This document shows positions 38,901 to 46,901 of a DNA stretch of 64,000 bases, one piece after another. Where the stretch lies: contig JAJXWH010000002.1 in assembly GCA_021781745.1 (NCBI GenBank), positions 133,974 through 197,973 of the forward strand. The letters are read 5' to 3'. Within the stretch, counting starts at the first letter, position 1. Every line of letters begins with the position of its first letter. Origin of the DNA: Bacillota bacterium. Its GTDB lineage: Bacteria; Bacillota; Clostridia; Clostridiales; Clostridiaceae. A program made the translations under genes and the position numbers. The notes under the pieces were generated by a model that worked only from the letters and a program-made list of their open reading frames with translations, had not been told where the DNA came from and made no database searches.

Positions 38901-39510
38901 CTATTAATGGAATTCCCACTTCTTTTGATAATTTTATATTCTCTTCATTCACCTTTATTTGCTCTTCCATTCCATGGTTTTGCAATTCAAGATAGAAATC
39001 TCCGTTAAATATTTCCTTATATATTAGCGCTGCTTCTTTAGCTTTTTCATAATTTCCTTTTAGGTGGTAGGATTGTACCTCTCCTCCTAAACATGCACTT
39101 AAAGCTATTAATCCTTCACTATGTTTCTTTAAATATTCATAATCAATCCTTGGTTTATAATAAAACCCTTCGATTGAAGCTACAGATACTATCTTCATTA
39201 AATTCTCATATCCTATTTCGTTTTTAACTAATAAAACTAAATGATATGTTGAATTCTCTTTATCAGGTTGTTTCATATGTCTAGACTTTGGCACCACATA
39301 CACTTCACAGCCTAAAATAGGTTTTATCTCATTTTCTCTTGCAGCTTTATAAAAATCTACAAGTCCATATAAAACTCCATGATCAGTTATAGCTATACTC
39401 TTCATCTCTAGCTCTTTAGCCTGTTTCATAAGTTTCCCTATTTTTCCGGAGCCATCTAATAAACTATATTCTGTATGTAAGTGTAAATGGCAAAATTGCT
39501 TTTCTTCCAT
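35935..39510 (-). CDS. dnaE: DNA polymerase III alpha subunit (DnaE)
   Basis: Replicative DNA polymerase III alpha subunit of 1191 residues. The N-terminal PHP domain (CHLHLHTEYSLLDGSGKI) is followed by the polymerase core with GPGRGSAAGSIVAY, the catalytic Asp pair in MPDIDSDFCYERR, and FLGLRTLTVMSD. The region VYQEQVMEIVRKLAGYSMGRSDMVRRAMS is typical of DnaE, as are the helix-hairpin-helix and C-terminal OB-fold regions (VILGGILTGVNQK). In Firmicutes it works beside PolC, mainly in lagging-strand primer extension. GGAGGTGA precedes ATG. Confidence 0.96.
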   Translation of the reverse strand: MEEKQFCHLHLHTEYSLLDGSGKIGKLMKQAKELEMKSIAITDHGVLYGLVDFYKAARENEIKPILGCEVYVVPKSRHMKQPDKENSTYHLVLLVKNEIGYENLMKIVSVASIEGFYYKPRIDYEYLKKHSEGLIALSACLGGEVQSYHLKGNYEKAKEAALIYKEIFNGDFYLELQNHGMEEQIKVNEENIKLSKEVGIPLIATNDVHYISKEDSKSHDVLMCIQTAKTIDDPHRRRYPSDQFYLKSAEEMWDMFSYVPEAIENTIKIAEQCNYEYKFHESKLPKFPLEEGQDPFQYLRDTCYKGLIDRYDIFEQLRDIKLDYNKISDIAIESEEAKEYVDRLEYELEVIKQMGYVDYFLIVWDFIRFSYESGIPTGPGRGSAAGSIVAYTLGITKIDPIKYSLIFERFLNPERVSMPDIDSDFCYERRQEVIDYVVEKYGVDNVSQIITFGTMAARLCIRDVGRAMNYSYAEVDRIAKMIPTMSGITIEKALDLNPELKSAYDSDERVKTLIDVSKDLEGLPRHSSTHAAGVVIASRPLVEYVPLQKNDEMIVTQFGMNTLEELGLLKMDFLGLRTLTVMSDALKMIKDNRGIDIDLDKIDFEDKDVYKMIGEGRTAGVFQLESAGMVSFMKELKPDSLEDIIAGISLYRPGPMAEIPRYIECKRNPEKVQYETKELEDILNVTYGVMVYQEQVMEIVRKLAGYSMGRSDMVRRAMSKKKHKVMEEERKNFIYGIVENDEVVVPGCIRNGISEEVANKIFDSMMDFASYAFNKSHAAAYAVVGYQTAYLMKYYPVEMIAAMLNSIMGINEKVAYYIGIAEELGIQVLPPNINESFSKFTVKGDKIRFGLAAVKNVGANVVEGIVKAREEKGKFESLVDFINKMDPSTINKRAVECLIKAGALDDFKFFRSKMLAVHEKLIDNISSDKRRNIDGQISLFASEELKNPEVNYPNIKEFNKRNLLAMEKEMTGLYITGHPLDDYAQSLKMQTTNEISKIFLVQETLDETMEDDIGEITMFNRQDSLQDNDRVILGGILTGVNQKVTRNNSIMAFLKLEDLSGTIEVIVFPKILDKVKDLCVTDSLVLVKGRLSLKEDEPPKLICESIEPLEKINSSKVYLRVDDTVAAKELNKKLKELLIKEYLGDTPIYIFASKEKQKFRVPRDRWISLESDVISLLKDDLGEENIKVQDL

Positions 39511-39602
39511 GATTTCCTCACCTCCATATCTAAGTCAATAGTGATTAATTAATAATTAAAGTAAATGCGAAATTTTTCAAGATATAATTTTGGGGAATAA
39601 TA

Positions 39603-39869
39603 TTAAAGGAAATCCGACTCACATTCGTTCGCTGGATAAGTTCGATTAACAAAATCATAGATTTTGATTCTCACTTAAAGGAAATCCGACTCACATTCGT
39701 TCGCTGGATAAGTTCGATTAACAAAATCATAGATTTTGATTCTCACTTAAAGGAAATCCGACTCACATTCGTTCGCTGGATACTCACAGAGTAAGCGACC
39801 ATCATCAAATCATAGATTTGAGATGTCTGCTTAAGTTCGATTAACAAAATCATAGATTTTGATTCTCAC
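39603..39869. repeat. 72-bp tandem repeats, third unit with a 51-bp variant insertion
   Basis: Units begin at 39603, 39675 and 39747 with an exact 72-base period and nearly identical sequence (TTAAAGGAAATCCGACTCAC onward). Each has the perfect hairpin CAAAATC-ATA-GATTTTG. The third unit is 123 bases because 51 bases (39783-39833) are inserted, containing the related hairpin TCAAATC-ATA-GATTTGA with compensating changes. The array ends exactly at the stop codon of the Dabb gene. No coding frame runs through it, and the rest of the spacer (39511-39602) shows only the dnaE leader. Confidence 0.9.
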
Positions 39870-40154
39870 TTAAAAGTCTAATGTTTTACTGCCTTCCATA
39901 TATGATCCTATAACTTTTTTTACTTTTTCCACATGAAATTCATTTATGTCGTATGCAAGATAATCCTCTTTATTCTCAAATCTAGTTATAATTCCTATAT
40001 CATAACTTCTATCACTTTTTATTACGTCTACTCCTACTTCTAATTGTTTTAATTCTTTAACATTTCCATTCATTGATAATAAAGTTTCTTTTACAAATTT
40101 TAAATTTTCTTCTGTTGGTTCCTTTAACTTAAAAAGCACAATATGTGTAAACAT
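39870..40154 (-). CDS. Dabb (stress-responsive alpha/beta barrel) domain protein
   Basis: A 94-residue single-domain protein with the Dabb pattern: start FTHIVLFKLKEPTEENL, a middle LEVGVDVIKSDRSYDIGIIT and an end YLAYDINEFHVEKVKKVIG. Such proteins form dimeric ferredoxin-like barrels; most have no known function. It lies between whiA and dnaE, with repeat DNA on both sides: a 124-base element before its ribosome site and 72-bp tandem repeats from its stop codon. AAGAAGGG precedes ATG. Confidence 0.85.
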   Translation of the reverse strand: MFTHIVLFKLKEPTEENLKFVKETLLSMNGNVKELKQLEVGVDVIKSDRSYDIGIITRFENKEDYLAYDINEFHVEKVKKVIGSYMEGSKTLDF

Positions 40155-40172
40155 AATACCAATCCCTTCTTT

Positions 40173-40296
40173 CAGTTGACAGCTTACAGTGCACAGTTAA
40201 CAGTTATGGATAAAATCCCTTTGGGATTTTTTATTATTTTAATTTAAAACTCTGTAAGAGTTTGTTCCTTAACTGTTAATTGTTAACTGTAAACTG
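40173..40296. repeat. Intergenic element 1 with inverted ends (whiA-Dabb spacer)
   Basis: The ends CAGTTGACAGCTTACAGTG and TTAACTGTTAACTGTAAACTG-like sequence are inverted copies; inside is the hairpin AAAATCCC-TTT-GGGATTTT (40212-40230) with T runs on both strands. It fills the whole spacer, from 2 bases after the whiA stop to the Dabb ribosome site. Same family as 46772-46901 and 53458-53799. Confidence 0.8.
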
Positions 40297-40298
40297 TC

Positions 40299-41246
40299 TT
40301 ACTTGCTTGTTCTCAGCTCTTCTGCTATTTTCTCTATCTTTCTTAATCTATGATTTATTCCTGATTTCCCTACAGGCGGATCTAACATTTCGCCTAACTC
40401 TTTCAATGATTCATCTGGATAATTCAACCTTAGTTCAGCAATTTCTCTCAAATTATCTGGTAATCTTTGTAAGCCTATTTGAGATTGTATGAGTTTTATG
40501 CTTTCAACCTGCCTAACTGCGGCATTTACCGTTTTAGAAAGGTTTGCAGTTTCACAATTTACAAGCCTATTAACATTATTTCTCATTTCCTTCATTATTC
40601 GTATGTTTTCGATTTCTAGCAAGGATGCATGTGCTCCAATTACATTTAGTAAATCTACGATTTGTTCGCCTTCTTTAATATATACTATAAAACTATTTTT
40701 CCTCTGTATCACTTTAGAGTTTAATTTAAATGTATTAACAAGATTAGACAAATCTTTAGCATACTCCTCACTATGAGTCACAAATTCTAGGTGATAAGTT
40801 TTTTCGGGATTACTTATGCTCCCTCCACCAATAAAGGCACCTCTCATATATGCTTTTTTAAGGTTATCCTCTGTAAAAATATGTTCTTCAATCCTATAGT
40901 CCAAGCTCATTATTCCATCTATTTCTTTAAGTATTCCCGTTTCACTTAACAAATCTCTAACTCCCATTTCTTCTGAAATTACTACCATGTAAATATTATT
41001 CTTTTTTAGCGAATTACTTTTCTTTACCATTAGTTTTGAATGAATACCAAAGTGATCCTTTAGAAGTGTGAAAATCAATCTAGCACTAGCCGGATTTTCT
41101 GTAGTCATTTTAAAACTAAGTCCACTTCCACTAAAAGCTAATGTGCCACTAACCTTCATTATTGCTGATATTTCTGCCAATGCTTCTTCTTTTGAAATAT
41201 CTATATACCTGCATATTTCTCCTTTAACTTTAGATGAAAATGACAT
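40299..41246 (-). CDS. whiA: WhiA-family protein
   Basis: WhiA of 315 residues, full length. The N-terminal part is the degenerate LAGLIDADG homing-endonuclease-like fold (AYMRGAFIGGGSISNPEKTYHLEF), without endonuclease function in the family. The C-terminal helix-turn-helix reads LGEMLDPPVGKSGINHRLRKI. In Bacillus it influences cell division and chromosome segregation; in actinomycetes it is a sporulation regulator. Order rapZ-yvcK-whiA is conserved in Firmicutes. AAGGAAGG precedes ATG. Confidence 0.95.
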   Translation of the reverse strand: MSFSSKVKGEICRYIDISKEEALAEISAIMKVSGTLAFSGSGLSFKMTTENPASARLIFTLLKDHFGIHSKLMVKKSNSLKKNNIYMVVISEEMGVRDLLSETGILKEIDGIMSLDYRIEEHIFTEDNLKKAYMRGAFIGGGSISNPEKTYHLEFVTHSEEYAKDLSNLVNTFKLNSKVIQRKNSFIVYIKEGEQIVDLLNVIGAHASLLEIENIRIMKEMRNNVNRLVNCETANLSKTVNAAVRQVESIKLIQSQIGLQRLPDNLREIAELRLNYPDESLKELGEMLDPPVGKSGINHRLRKIEKIAEELRTSK

Positions 41247-41267
41247 TTTCTTTCCTTCCTTACCTTA

Positions 41268-41398
41268 AATATTATAATAGATGAACGATTAACGATGAAT
41301 GATTATGGTTGAAATTACCTCGTAATTTCTTTAAATATTTTAGAAATCCCCTTTAGGGATTTCTTCTTTAATTATTCATTTTTCCCCATTCATTAATT
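41268..41398. repeat. Intergenic element of a second type (yvcK-whiA spacer)
   Basis: Degenerate inverted ends of GATGAACGATTAACGATGAA / TTCATTTTTCCCCATTCATT type enclose the hairpin AGAAATCCC / GGGATTTCT (41342-41364). The layout (inverted ends, central TCCC/GGGA hairpin, full occupation of the spacer) is that of element 1, though the end sequence differs. Confidence 0.55.
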
Positions 41399-42751
41399 TT
41401 AATCAATTACTTGACCTTTTTCTTCTATTACTCTTTTCTTTATACGTTGTGATAAATACATATATTCTATAATTTTTTTCTTATCATATAAAAGCTTCTT
41501 CTCCATTATTGTATCGGCTAATACTTCTGCTAATTTATCTGAATCATGCTTTACTAATCCATTTTTAATTTTAACTAAATCTTCTCCTACTATCTTTACA
41601 CCTAAACTATTTATAACTTCTCTATCCAACTTTACAAGTTCTGCGCCATCTTTTTTATATTTTTCTTTTAACTCATCGGTAATTTCACCTGTGTTTGCAA
41701 TTACATAATCAACTATATCTTTTCCACCATACTTAAATAAAACTTTTAGGTGATCTGACACCTTAAATCCTGTGGTTTCACCAGGCTGAGTCATTATATT
41801 TGATATATAGATTTTAACAGCATCACTTTTTCTAACTTCTTTTGAAATCTCTTTTACAAGCAGATTGGATGTTATACTTGTATATAAACTTCCCGGCCCC
41901 ATTACTATAGCATCCGCCTCTTTTATAGCTTCTAATGCTTCAGGCAATGCTTTTGCACTCTCTGGAACTATTTTTAATTCTTCTATTCGAGAATTTTGTT
42001 TAACTGCTTCTTCTGGGATTTGAGATTCCCCTTCTACTATATTTCCATTTTGAAGTTTTGCAACTAACTGCATATTATCTAGGGTAACTGGAATCACCTT
42101 ACCTGTTACTGCAAGTACTGAACTCATTTTCTGAACAGCTTCTTCGAAATTATCAGAAATTCCAGCCATAGCTGCCAAAAATAAATTTCCAAAGCTTTGA
42201 TTCTTTAATCTTCCATCTGGAAATCTATATTGAAGTAAATCTTCCATTATAGGCTCTGTATCAGCTAACGCTAAGATACAGTTTCTTATATCCCCTGGTG
42301 GCAGCATGCCTAAATCTTCTCTTAAATCACCAGAACCACCGCCGTCATCTCCAACTGTTACAATTGCAGTAATATTAGACGTATAGTACTTTAATCCTCT
42401 AAGCATTGTTGAAAGACCAGTTCCTCCACCGATTACAACTATTTTAGGACCTTTGACAAGAAGCCTTTTTTCATATATTAAACTTTCCATTTTTCTACTA
42501 TCTAATGAAACCTTAATATAACCTCTATTGACTAGTGCAATTATAGATTTCATAGTCTCAGTTACTGATATATATAAAACAAATATTCCTGTAATATTTA
42601 AAGATACATAAAAAATTAAGTAATACCAATTATATACCCTATGATTTACAAGCTCTGTAAAACCAAAAGCTATTAATAAAATTCCAAAGACTCCAAAGGA
42701 TAGCCACCTTTTTACCTTAATTCCCGCTTTAAGCCAATCGCGTATCCTCAT
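41399..42751 (-). CDS. yvcK: YvcK/CofD-family gluconeogenesis factor with membrane anchor
   Basis: A 450-residue CofD-like protein. The N-terminus has two membrane spans (about 15-60; [12 protein letters not shown] and [17 protein letters not shown]), then the nucleotide-binding core [30 protein letters not shown] and [14 protein letters not shown]. YvcK binds UDP-sugars in Bacillus and is needed for growth on gluconeogenic carbon and for cell shape. The start codon overlaps the rapZ stop (ATGA), so translation is coupled. Confidence 0.94.
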   Translation of the reverse strand: MRIRDWLKAGIKVKRWLSFGVFGILLIAFGFTELVNHRVYNWYYLIFYVSLNITGIFVLYISVTETMKSIIALVNRGYIKVSLDSRKMESLIYEKRLLVKGPKIVVIGGGTGLSTMLRGLKYYTSNITAIVTVGDDGGGSGDLREDLGMLPPGDIRNCILALADTEPIMEDLLQYRFPDGRLKNQSFGNLFLAAMAGISDNFEEAVQKMSSVLAVTGKVIPVTLDNMQLVAKLQNGNIVEGESQIPEEAVKQNSRIEELKIVPESAKALPEALEAIKEADAIVMGPGSLYTSITSNLLVKEISKEVRKSDAVKIYISNIMTQPGETTGFKVSDHLKVLFKYGGKDIVDYVIANTGEITDELKEKYKKDGAELVKLDREVINSLGVKIVGEDLVKIKNGLVKHDSDKLAEVLADTIMEKKLLYDKKKIIEYMYLSQRIKKRVIEEKGQVID

Positions 42752-43632
42752 AGTTTCTTTTCCCCTTTATGAAGATCTTCTGCTACATCTCTATGCTCTA
42801 TCTTAGAATTATAATTCTCTTTATTCAATCTCTCATATACTTCATTCGCAATTGCAACCGACCTATGTCTCCCACCTGTACATCCTATAGATATAATCAA
42901 TTGTCTTTTTCCTTCTTTAATGTAATTAGGAATTAAAAATTTTAGCATATCAACTAATTTCTCTATGAAATTAACCGTTTCTTCTTGTTTTAATACATAT
43001 TCCCTAACTGGTTCATCATTACCTGAATATTGCTTTAATTCTGGTATATAAAACGGATTTGGAATAAATCTAACATCAAAAACTAAATCTGAATCTACAG
43101 GTATTCCATATTTAAATCCAAAACTTAATACTGTAACTGATAGCTGCTTTTCTGGATATGTATGATCTCCATAAGTTTTGTTTATTTTTTCTCTTAAGTG
43201 TCTTATTTCATATTTAGATGTATCGATAATAATATCTGCTACATTCTTAACTTCTCTTAATCTTTCACGTTCTTGAGTAATCCCAGTCAACACTCTGCCA
43301 TCTGGTGACAATGGATGACTTCTCCTTGTCTCTTTAAATCTCTTTATTAGAACTTCATCCGTTGCTTCTAAAAATAATATTTCATATTTAAATTCATTTT
43401 GCTTTAAATAATTTAAAGCTTCAAAAAAATCATCAAAGAAAACTCCACCTCTAATATCTATAACCAATGCAACTTTTTCAATATTCCCACCACTTTGGAT
43501 ACACACTTCTGCAAACTTTGATATTAACTTTGGTGGAAGGTTATCTACACAAAAATACCCTAAATCTTCTAGTGTTCTTGTTGCTTGTGTTTTTCCTGCT
43601 CCCGATAATCCTGTAACTATAACAAATCTCAT
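42748..43632 (-). CDS. rapZ: RapZ/YvcJ nucleotide-binding protein
   Basis: A 294-residue P-loop ATPase/GTPase of the RapZ (YvcJ) family. Walker A is [12 protein letters not shown] at the N-terminus, and the C-terminal signature [15 protein letters not shown] is intact. In E. coli it controls GlmS through RNase E and small RNAs; in Firmicutes its role is less clear. The chosen ATG (43630-43632) follows GGGGAG; 13 extra in-frame residues upstream have no family support. Its stop overlaps the yvcK start. Confidence 0.94.
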   Translation of the reverse strand: MRFVIVTGLSGAGKTQATRTLEDLGYFCVDNLPPKLISKFAEVCIQSGGNIEKVALVIDIRGGVFFDDFFEALNYLKQNEFKYEILFLEATDEVLIKRFKETRRSHPLSPDGRVLTGITQERERLREVKNVADIIIDTSKYEIRHLREKINKTYGDHTYPEKQLSVTVLSFGFKYGIPVDSDLVFDVRFIPNPFYIPELKQYSGNDEPVREYVLKQEETVNFIEKLVDMLKFLIPNYIKEGKRQLIISIGCTGGRHRSVAIANEVYERLNKENYNSKIEHRDVAEDLHKGEKKL

Positions 43633-43736
43633 ATTACACACTCCCCTTTTGCCAAAGATACTTTTAAACACATAAGCTGCTCTTTTTTATGTTCATTAAT
43701 ATTAAAATTATATCATACTATTATGATTAAATCATA

Positions 43737-43769
43737 AAAAACCCAAAAGTCTCAAAACTCTTGAGTTTT
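43737..43769 (-). terminator. Possible weak terminator after murB
   Basis: A short stem AAAACTC / GAGTTTT about 55-70 bases after the murB stop is followed some bases later by GGGTTTTTT on the minus strand. The loop is very tight, so this is a weak call. Confidence 0.35.
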
Positions 43770-43822
43770 ATAAATTTCAATTATCTATTGCACACTATAA
43801 TATAGTTATTATTTTCACCCGC

Positions 43823-44737
43823 CTAATCTTCCCCTAGTATTCTAACTTCTGGATATAAATCTACCCCATATTGTTTTTTTACTTCTTCCTTAACATGGCA
43901 TATTACGCCTAATACATCTTTTGCTGTTCCATTATCCTTATTAATAACAAATCCAGCATGTTTCTCTGAAACACAAGCTCCACCAATAGTAAAACCTTTT
44001 AATCCTGCATCTTCAATTAACTTACCAGCAAAATAACCCTCTGGTCTTTTAAAAGTACTTCCTGCTGAAGGATATTCCAAAGGCTGTCTTTCCTCTCTCC
44101 TTTTGGTCAACTCATCGACTCTAGCTTGAATCTTATCTTTATCTCCAGGAGTTAACGCAAATGTTGCACTTAGTACTATATATCCCTTTTGCATGACTAC
44201 AGACTGCCTGTAACCTAAGTTCAGTTCTTCTTTAGAAATCACTTTAATTCCTTGTTTATCGTCCAATACTTCCGCGCTCTCAATAACAAATGATATTTCT
44301 CCGTCATAAGCTCCCGCATTCATAAAAACTGCTCCACCTACACTCCCTGGAATACCACATGCAAACTGGAAACCTGCTAAAGATCCTGCCGTTGCTTCTT
44401 TGGAAACATCTTTAAGCAGTGCACCACATTCTGCAGTAATTTTATTTCCTACTCGCTCTATTTTATTGAGCTCACATAACTTTATAACTATGCCTCTAAT
44501 ACCGCCATCTTTAATCAAAAGATTTGACCCATTACCTATTACATAATATGGAATTTGATTTTCTTTACAAATGGTTATAGTTTCTCTAATCTGATTTACA
44601 CTATTTGGAATTAAAAGTATATCAACAGGTCCTCCAACCTTAAAGTATATATGTTCGCTCATTTTCGCATCTAACTGAATTTGTGACTCTTCGTATATTG
44701 TACTGAACAAATTCTTATATTCTTTATAATGCTTCAT
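43823..44737 (-). CDS. murB: UDP-N-acetylenolpyruvoylglucosamine reductase (MurB)
   Basis: MurB of about 304 residues, the FAD-dependent enzyme making UDP-N-acetylmuramate for peptidoglycan. The FAD-binding part has FKVGGPVDILLIPNS and GNGSNLLIKDGG, then GFQFACGIPGSVGGAVFMNAG; the catalytic Ser is in YPSAGSTFKRPEG and the final Glu in DLYPEVRILGE. GAGGAG lies 7 bases before the ATG at 44735-44737, which is chosen over the in-frame start at 44752. It follows uvrC by 142 bases. Confidence 0.95.
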   Translation of the reverse strand: MKHYKEYKNLFSTIYEESQIQLDAKMSEHIYFKVGGPVDILLIPNSVNQIRETITICKENQIPYYVIGNGSNLLIKDGGIRGIVIKLCELNKIERVGNKITAECGALLKDVSKEATAGSLAGFQFACGIPGSVGGAVFMNAGAYDGEISFVIESAEVLDDKQGIKVISKEELNLGYRQSVVMQKGYIVLSATFALTPGDKDKIQARVDELTKRREERQPLEYPSAGSTFKRPEGYFAGKLIEDAGLKGFTIGGACVSEKHAGFVINKDNGTAKDVLGVICHVKEEVKKQYGVDLYPEVRILGED

Positions 44738-44879
44738 GCCAAAACTCCTCAAATATTTTTATTAATCACATAAACTTACATGATATAGAATAATCCATAT
44801 GCTAATCGAAAACAAGTAAATTTTTATTCACACTAGATTTAATCAAGTAAATTTTTATTCCGTATTATTATAGCATAAT

Positions 44880-46754
44880 TTATGTATTTTGTTCATGTTT
44901 TTTGAAATATGCAAGAATACTATTTGCAGCCTTATTATCAATTGACTCAGTTTCAAGAAGTTCATGCAATGTGGCTCTTTTAATATTCTCAATGCTTCCA
45001 AATTTCACAAGAAGTGCCATTCTTCTTTTCTGCCCTATATTAGGTATATCATCTAATATTGAATGTAATGTTCTCTTATCTCTTAAACTCCTATGATAAG
45101 TAATAGCAAATCTATGAACTTCATCTTGAATCCTTCTAATTAACTGCATCAAGTTAGAATTTCTATTTATTATTAACTCATTATTATTATAGATTATTCC
45201 ACGAGTTGCATGATGATCATCTTTGACTAACCCACATACAGGTATATCTACCCCTAATTTATCTAATACTTCAAGAGCTATATTTACTTGCCCTTTTCCA
45301 CCATCCATCATTATTAAATCCGGAAAATTAGAAAACTTTCCATTAGAGAAATTTATTTTTTTCTCTTGTATTTCTTCTATTTCCTTTAACCCATGAGTAA
45401 ATCTTCTTTCCAATATTTCTCTCATACTATCATAATCATTAGCATTTTTTACAGTTTTTATACGAAATCTTCTATAATCACTATTTTTGGCTTTGCCATC
45501 TTCAAATACAATCATAGACCCTACAGAATCCACCCCTTGTATATTAGATATATCATAGGCCTCTATTCTATATGGTAAGGTATCAAGCTCCAATAACTCT
45601 TGTATATTTTCTAGAGATATTCTATTTATTTCTTTGTCTTTTAATATTTTATCCTTAAATTGCTCTAAAGTAATCTTTGCATTATTTTTTACCAATTCCA
45701 GCATTTCTTTTTTCTCACCCTTTATTGGAATTTTAACATAAACCTTTGACCCTCGTTTTATGCTTAAAAATTCCTCTAGAGCTTCTATTTCATCGCTTTC
45801 AGGGATATAAATATTTTTAGGTACTTTAGGTGTCCCTCTATAAAATGAGATCATAAATTGTGAAATTATTGTTTTATTATCTTCATGAGCACTATCCTCA
45901 ATCATAAAATGCTCTCTTCCGGTTATTTTCCCATCTCTCAAAAAGAATATTTGAATACAACAATCTTTCTCGTCCTTATATATATTTATGAAATCTTCAT
46001 CACTTTCTTGGGATTTAAATACTTTCTGCTTTTCAGCTATATTTTCTATTGATAAAATCTTATCTCTTAATGATGCCGCCTCCTCAAACTCTAAATTTGA
46101 TGAAGCTTCCTGCATTTCTTTTTTTAACTTATTTACAATAGTTTTATCTCTACCACTTAGAACATCCATAATCTCACTTATCATAACACCATACTCAGCC
46201 TTTGAAATATGCCCTTCACATGGAGCATTACATTTCTTTATATGATAATTCAAACATGCTCTTGTTGGCTTACCTCCCTCAACAATTAGCTTTTTGCAGG
46301 TTCTTAGTAGAAAAATTTTTCTAATTAAGTTTATTGTTTCATGTACAGCTCCTGCATTTGGATATGGCCCAAAGTATTTATTACCATCCCTCGCATGATT
46401 TCTTGTTATAAATACTTTAGGAAAATCCTCATTAGTGGTTACTTTTATAAAAGGATAGAATTTATCATCTTTCAATGAAATATTATACTTAGGACTATAT
46501 TTCTTTATTAGGTTGCATTCTAAAATTAATGCTTCCATTTCAGAGTCAGTAACTATATATTCAAACTCTGAAATATTTTTAACCATTGCTCTTACTTTCT
46601 CTGAATGATTTTTTGAATTTTGAAAATATTGCCTTACTCTATTTTTCAATATCTTTGCTTTACCTACATATATTATCTCTCCGAGAGAATTTTTCATTAA
46701 ATAAACCCCTGGTTTATCAGGTAAAATTTTTAATTGAGCCTTAAAATCAAACAT
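44880..46754 (-). CDS. uvrC: Excinuclease ABC subunit C (UvrC)
   Basis: UvrC of 624 residues, the nuclease that cuts both sides of a DNA lesion in nucleotide excision repair. The N-terminal GIY-YIG domain (DKPGVYLMKN..EIIYVGKAK) makes the 3' cut; a UVR helix pair (about 200-240) binds UvrB; the RNase H-like domain (YDISNIQGVDSVGSMIVFEDG; PDLIMMDGGKGQ) makes the 5' cut; the C-terminal helix-hairpin-helix includes DDIPNIGQKRRMALL. AAGAGGG precedes ATG. Separated from uvrA/uvrB by cell-wall genes. Confidence 0.96.
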   Translation of the reverse strand: MFDFKAQLKILPDKPGVYLMKNSLGEIIYVGKAKILKNRVRQYFQNSKNHSEKVRAMVKNISEFEYIVTDSEMEALILECNLIKKYSPKYNISLKDDKFYPFIKVTTNEDFPKVFITRNHARDGNKYFGPYPNAGAVHETINLIRKIFLLRTCKKLIVEGGKPTRACLNYHIKKCNAPCEGHISKAEYGVMISEIMDVLSGRDKTIVNKLKKEMQEASSNLEFEEAASLRDKILSIENIAEKQKVFKSQESDEDFINIYKDEKDCCIQIFFLRDGKITGREHFMIEDSAHEDNKTIISQFMISFYRGTPKVPKNIYIPESDEIEALEEFLSIKRGSKVYVKIPIKGEKKEMLELVKNNAKITLEQFKDKILKDKEINRISLENIQELLELDTLPYRIEAYDISNIQGVDSVGSMIVFEDGKAKNSDYRRFRIKTVKNANDYDSMREILERRFTHGLKEIEEIQEKKINFSNGKFSNFPDLIMMDGGKGQVNIALEVLDKLGVDIPVCGLVKDDHHATRGIIYNNNELIINRNSNLMQLIRRIQDEVHRFAITYHRSLRDKRTLHSILDDIPNIGQKRRMALLVKFGSIENIKRATLHELLETESIDNKAANSILAYFKKHEQNT

Positions 46755-46771
46755 AATGCACCCTCTTTATT

Positions 46772-46901
46772 CAGTTTACAGTTAACAGTGCACAATTAAC
46801 AGTTTTGGTGAAAAGTCTTACAGAATTTCTTAATTGTATACACTTCAAGAAATCTCAGTAGAATTTTATCCTAACTGTTAATTGCTAACTACCTAAAACT
46901 G
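46772..46901. repeat. Intergenic element 2 with inverted ends (PBP-uvrC spacer)
   Basis: CAGTTTACAGTTAACAGTG and GCACAATTAACAG at one end and CTAACTGTTAATTGCTAACT then ACCTAAAACTG at the other are inverted copies. The central hairpin is degenerate here. The right end overlaps the last five codons and stop of the PBP gene by 17 bases. The left end stops just before the uvrC ribosome site. Confidence 0.8.

Noticed and set aside
39603-39869. Regular repeats that could suggest a CRISPR array
   Set aside because: Units of 72 bases abut with no unique spacers, and no cas genes are nearby.
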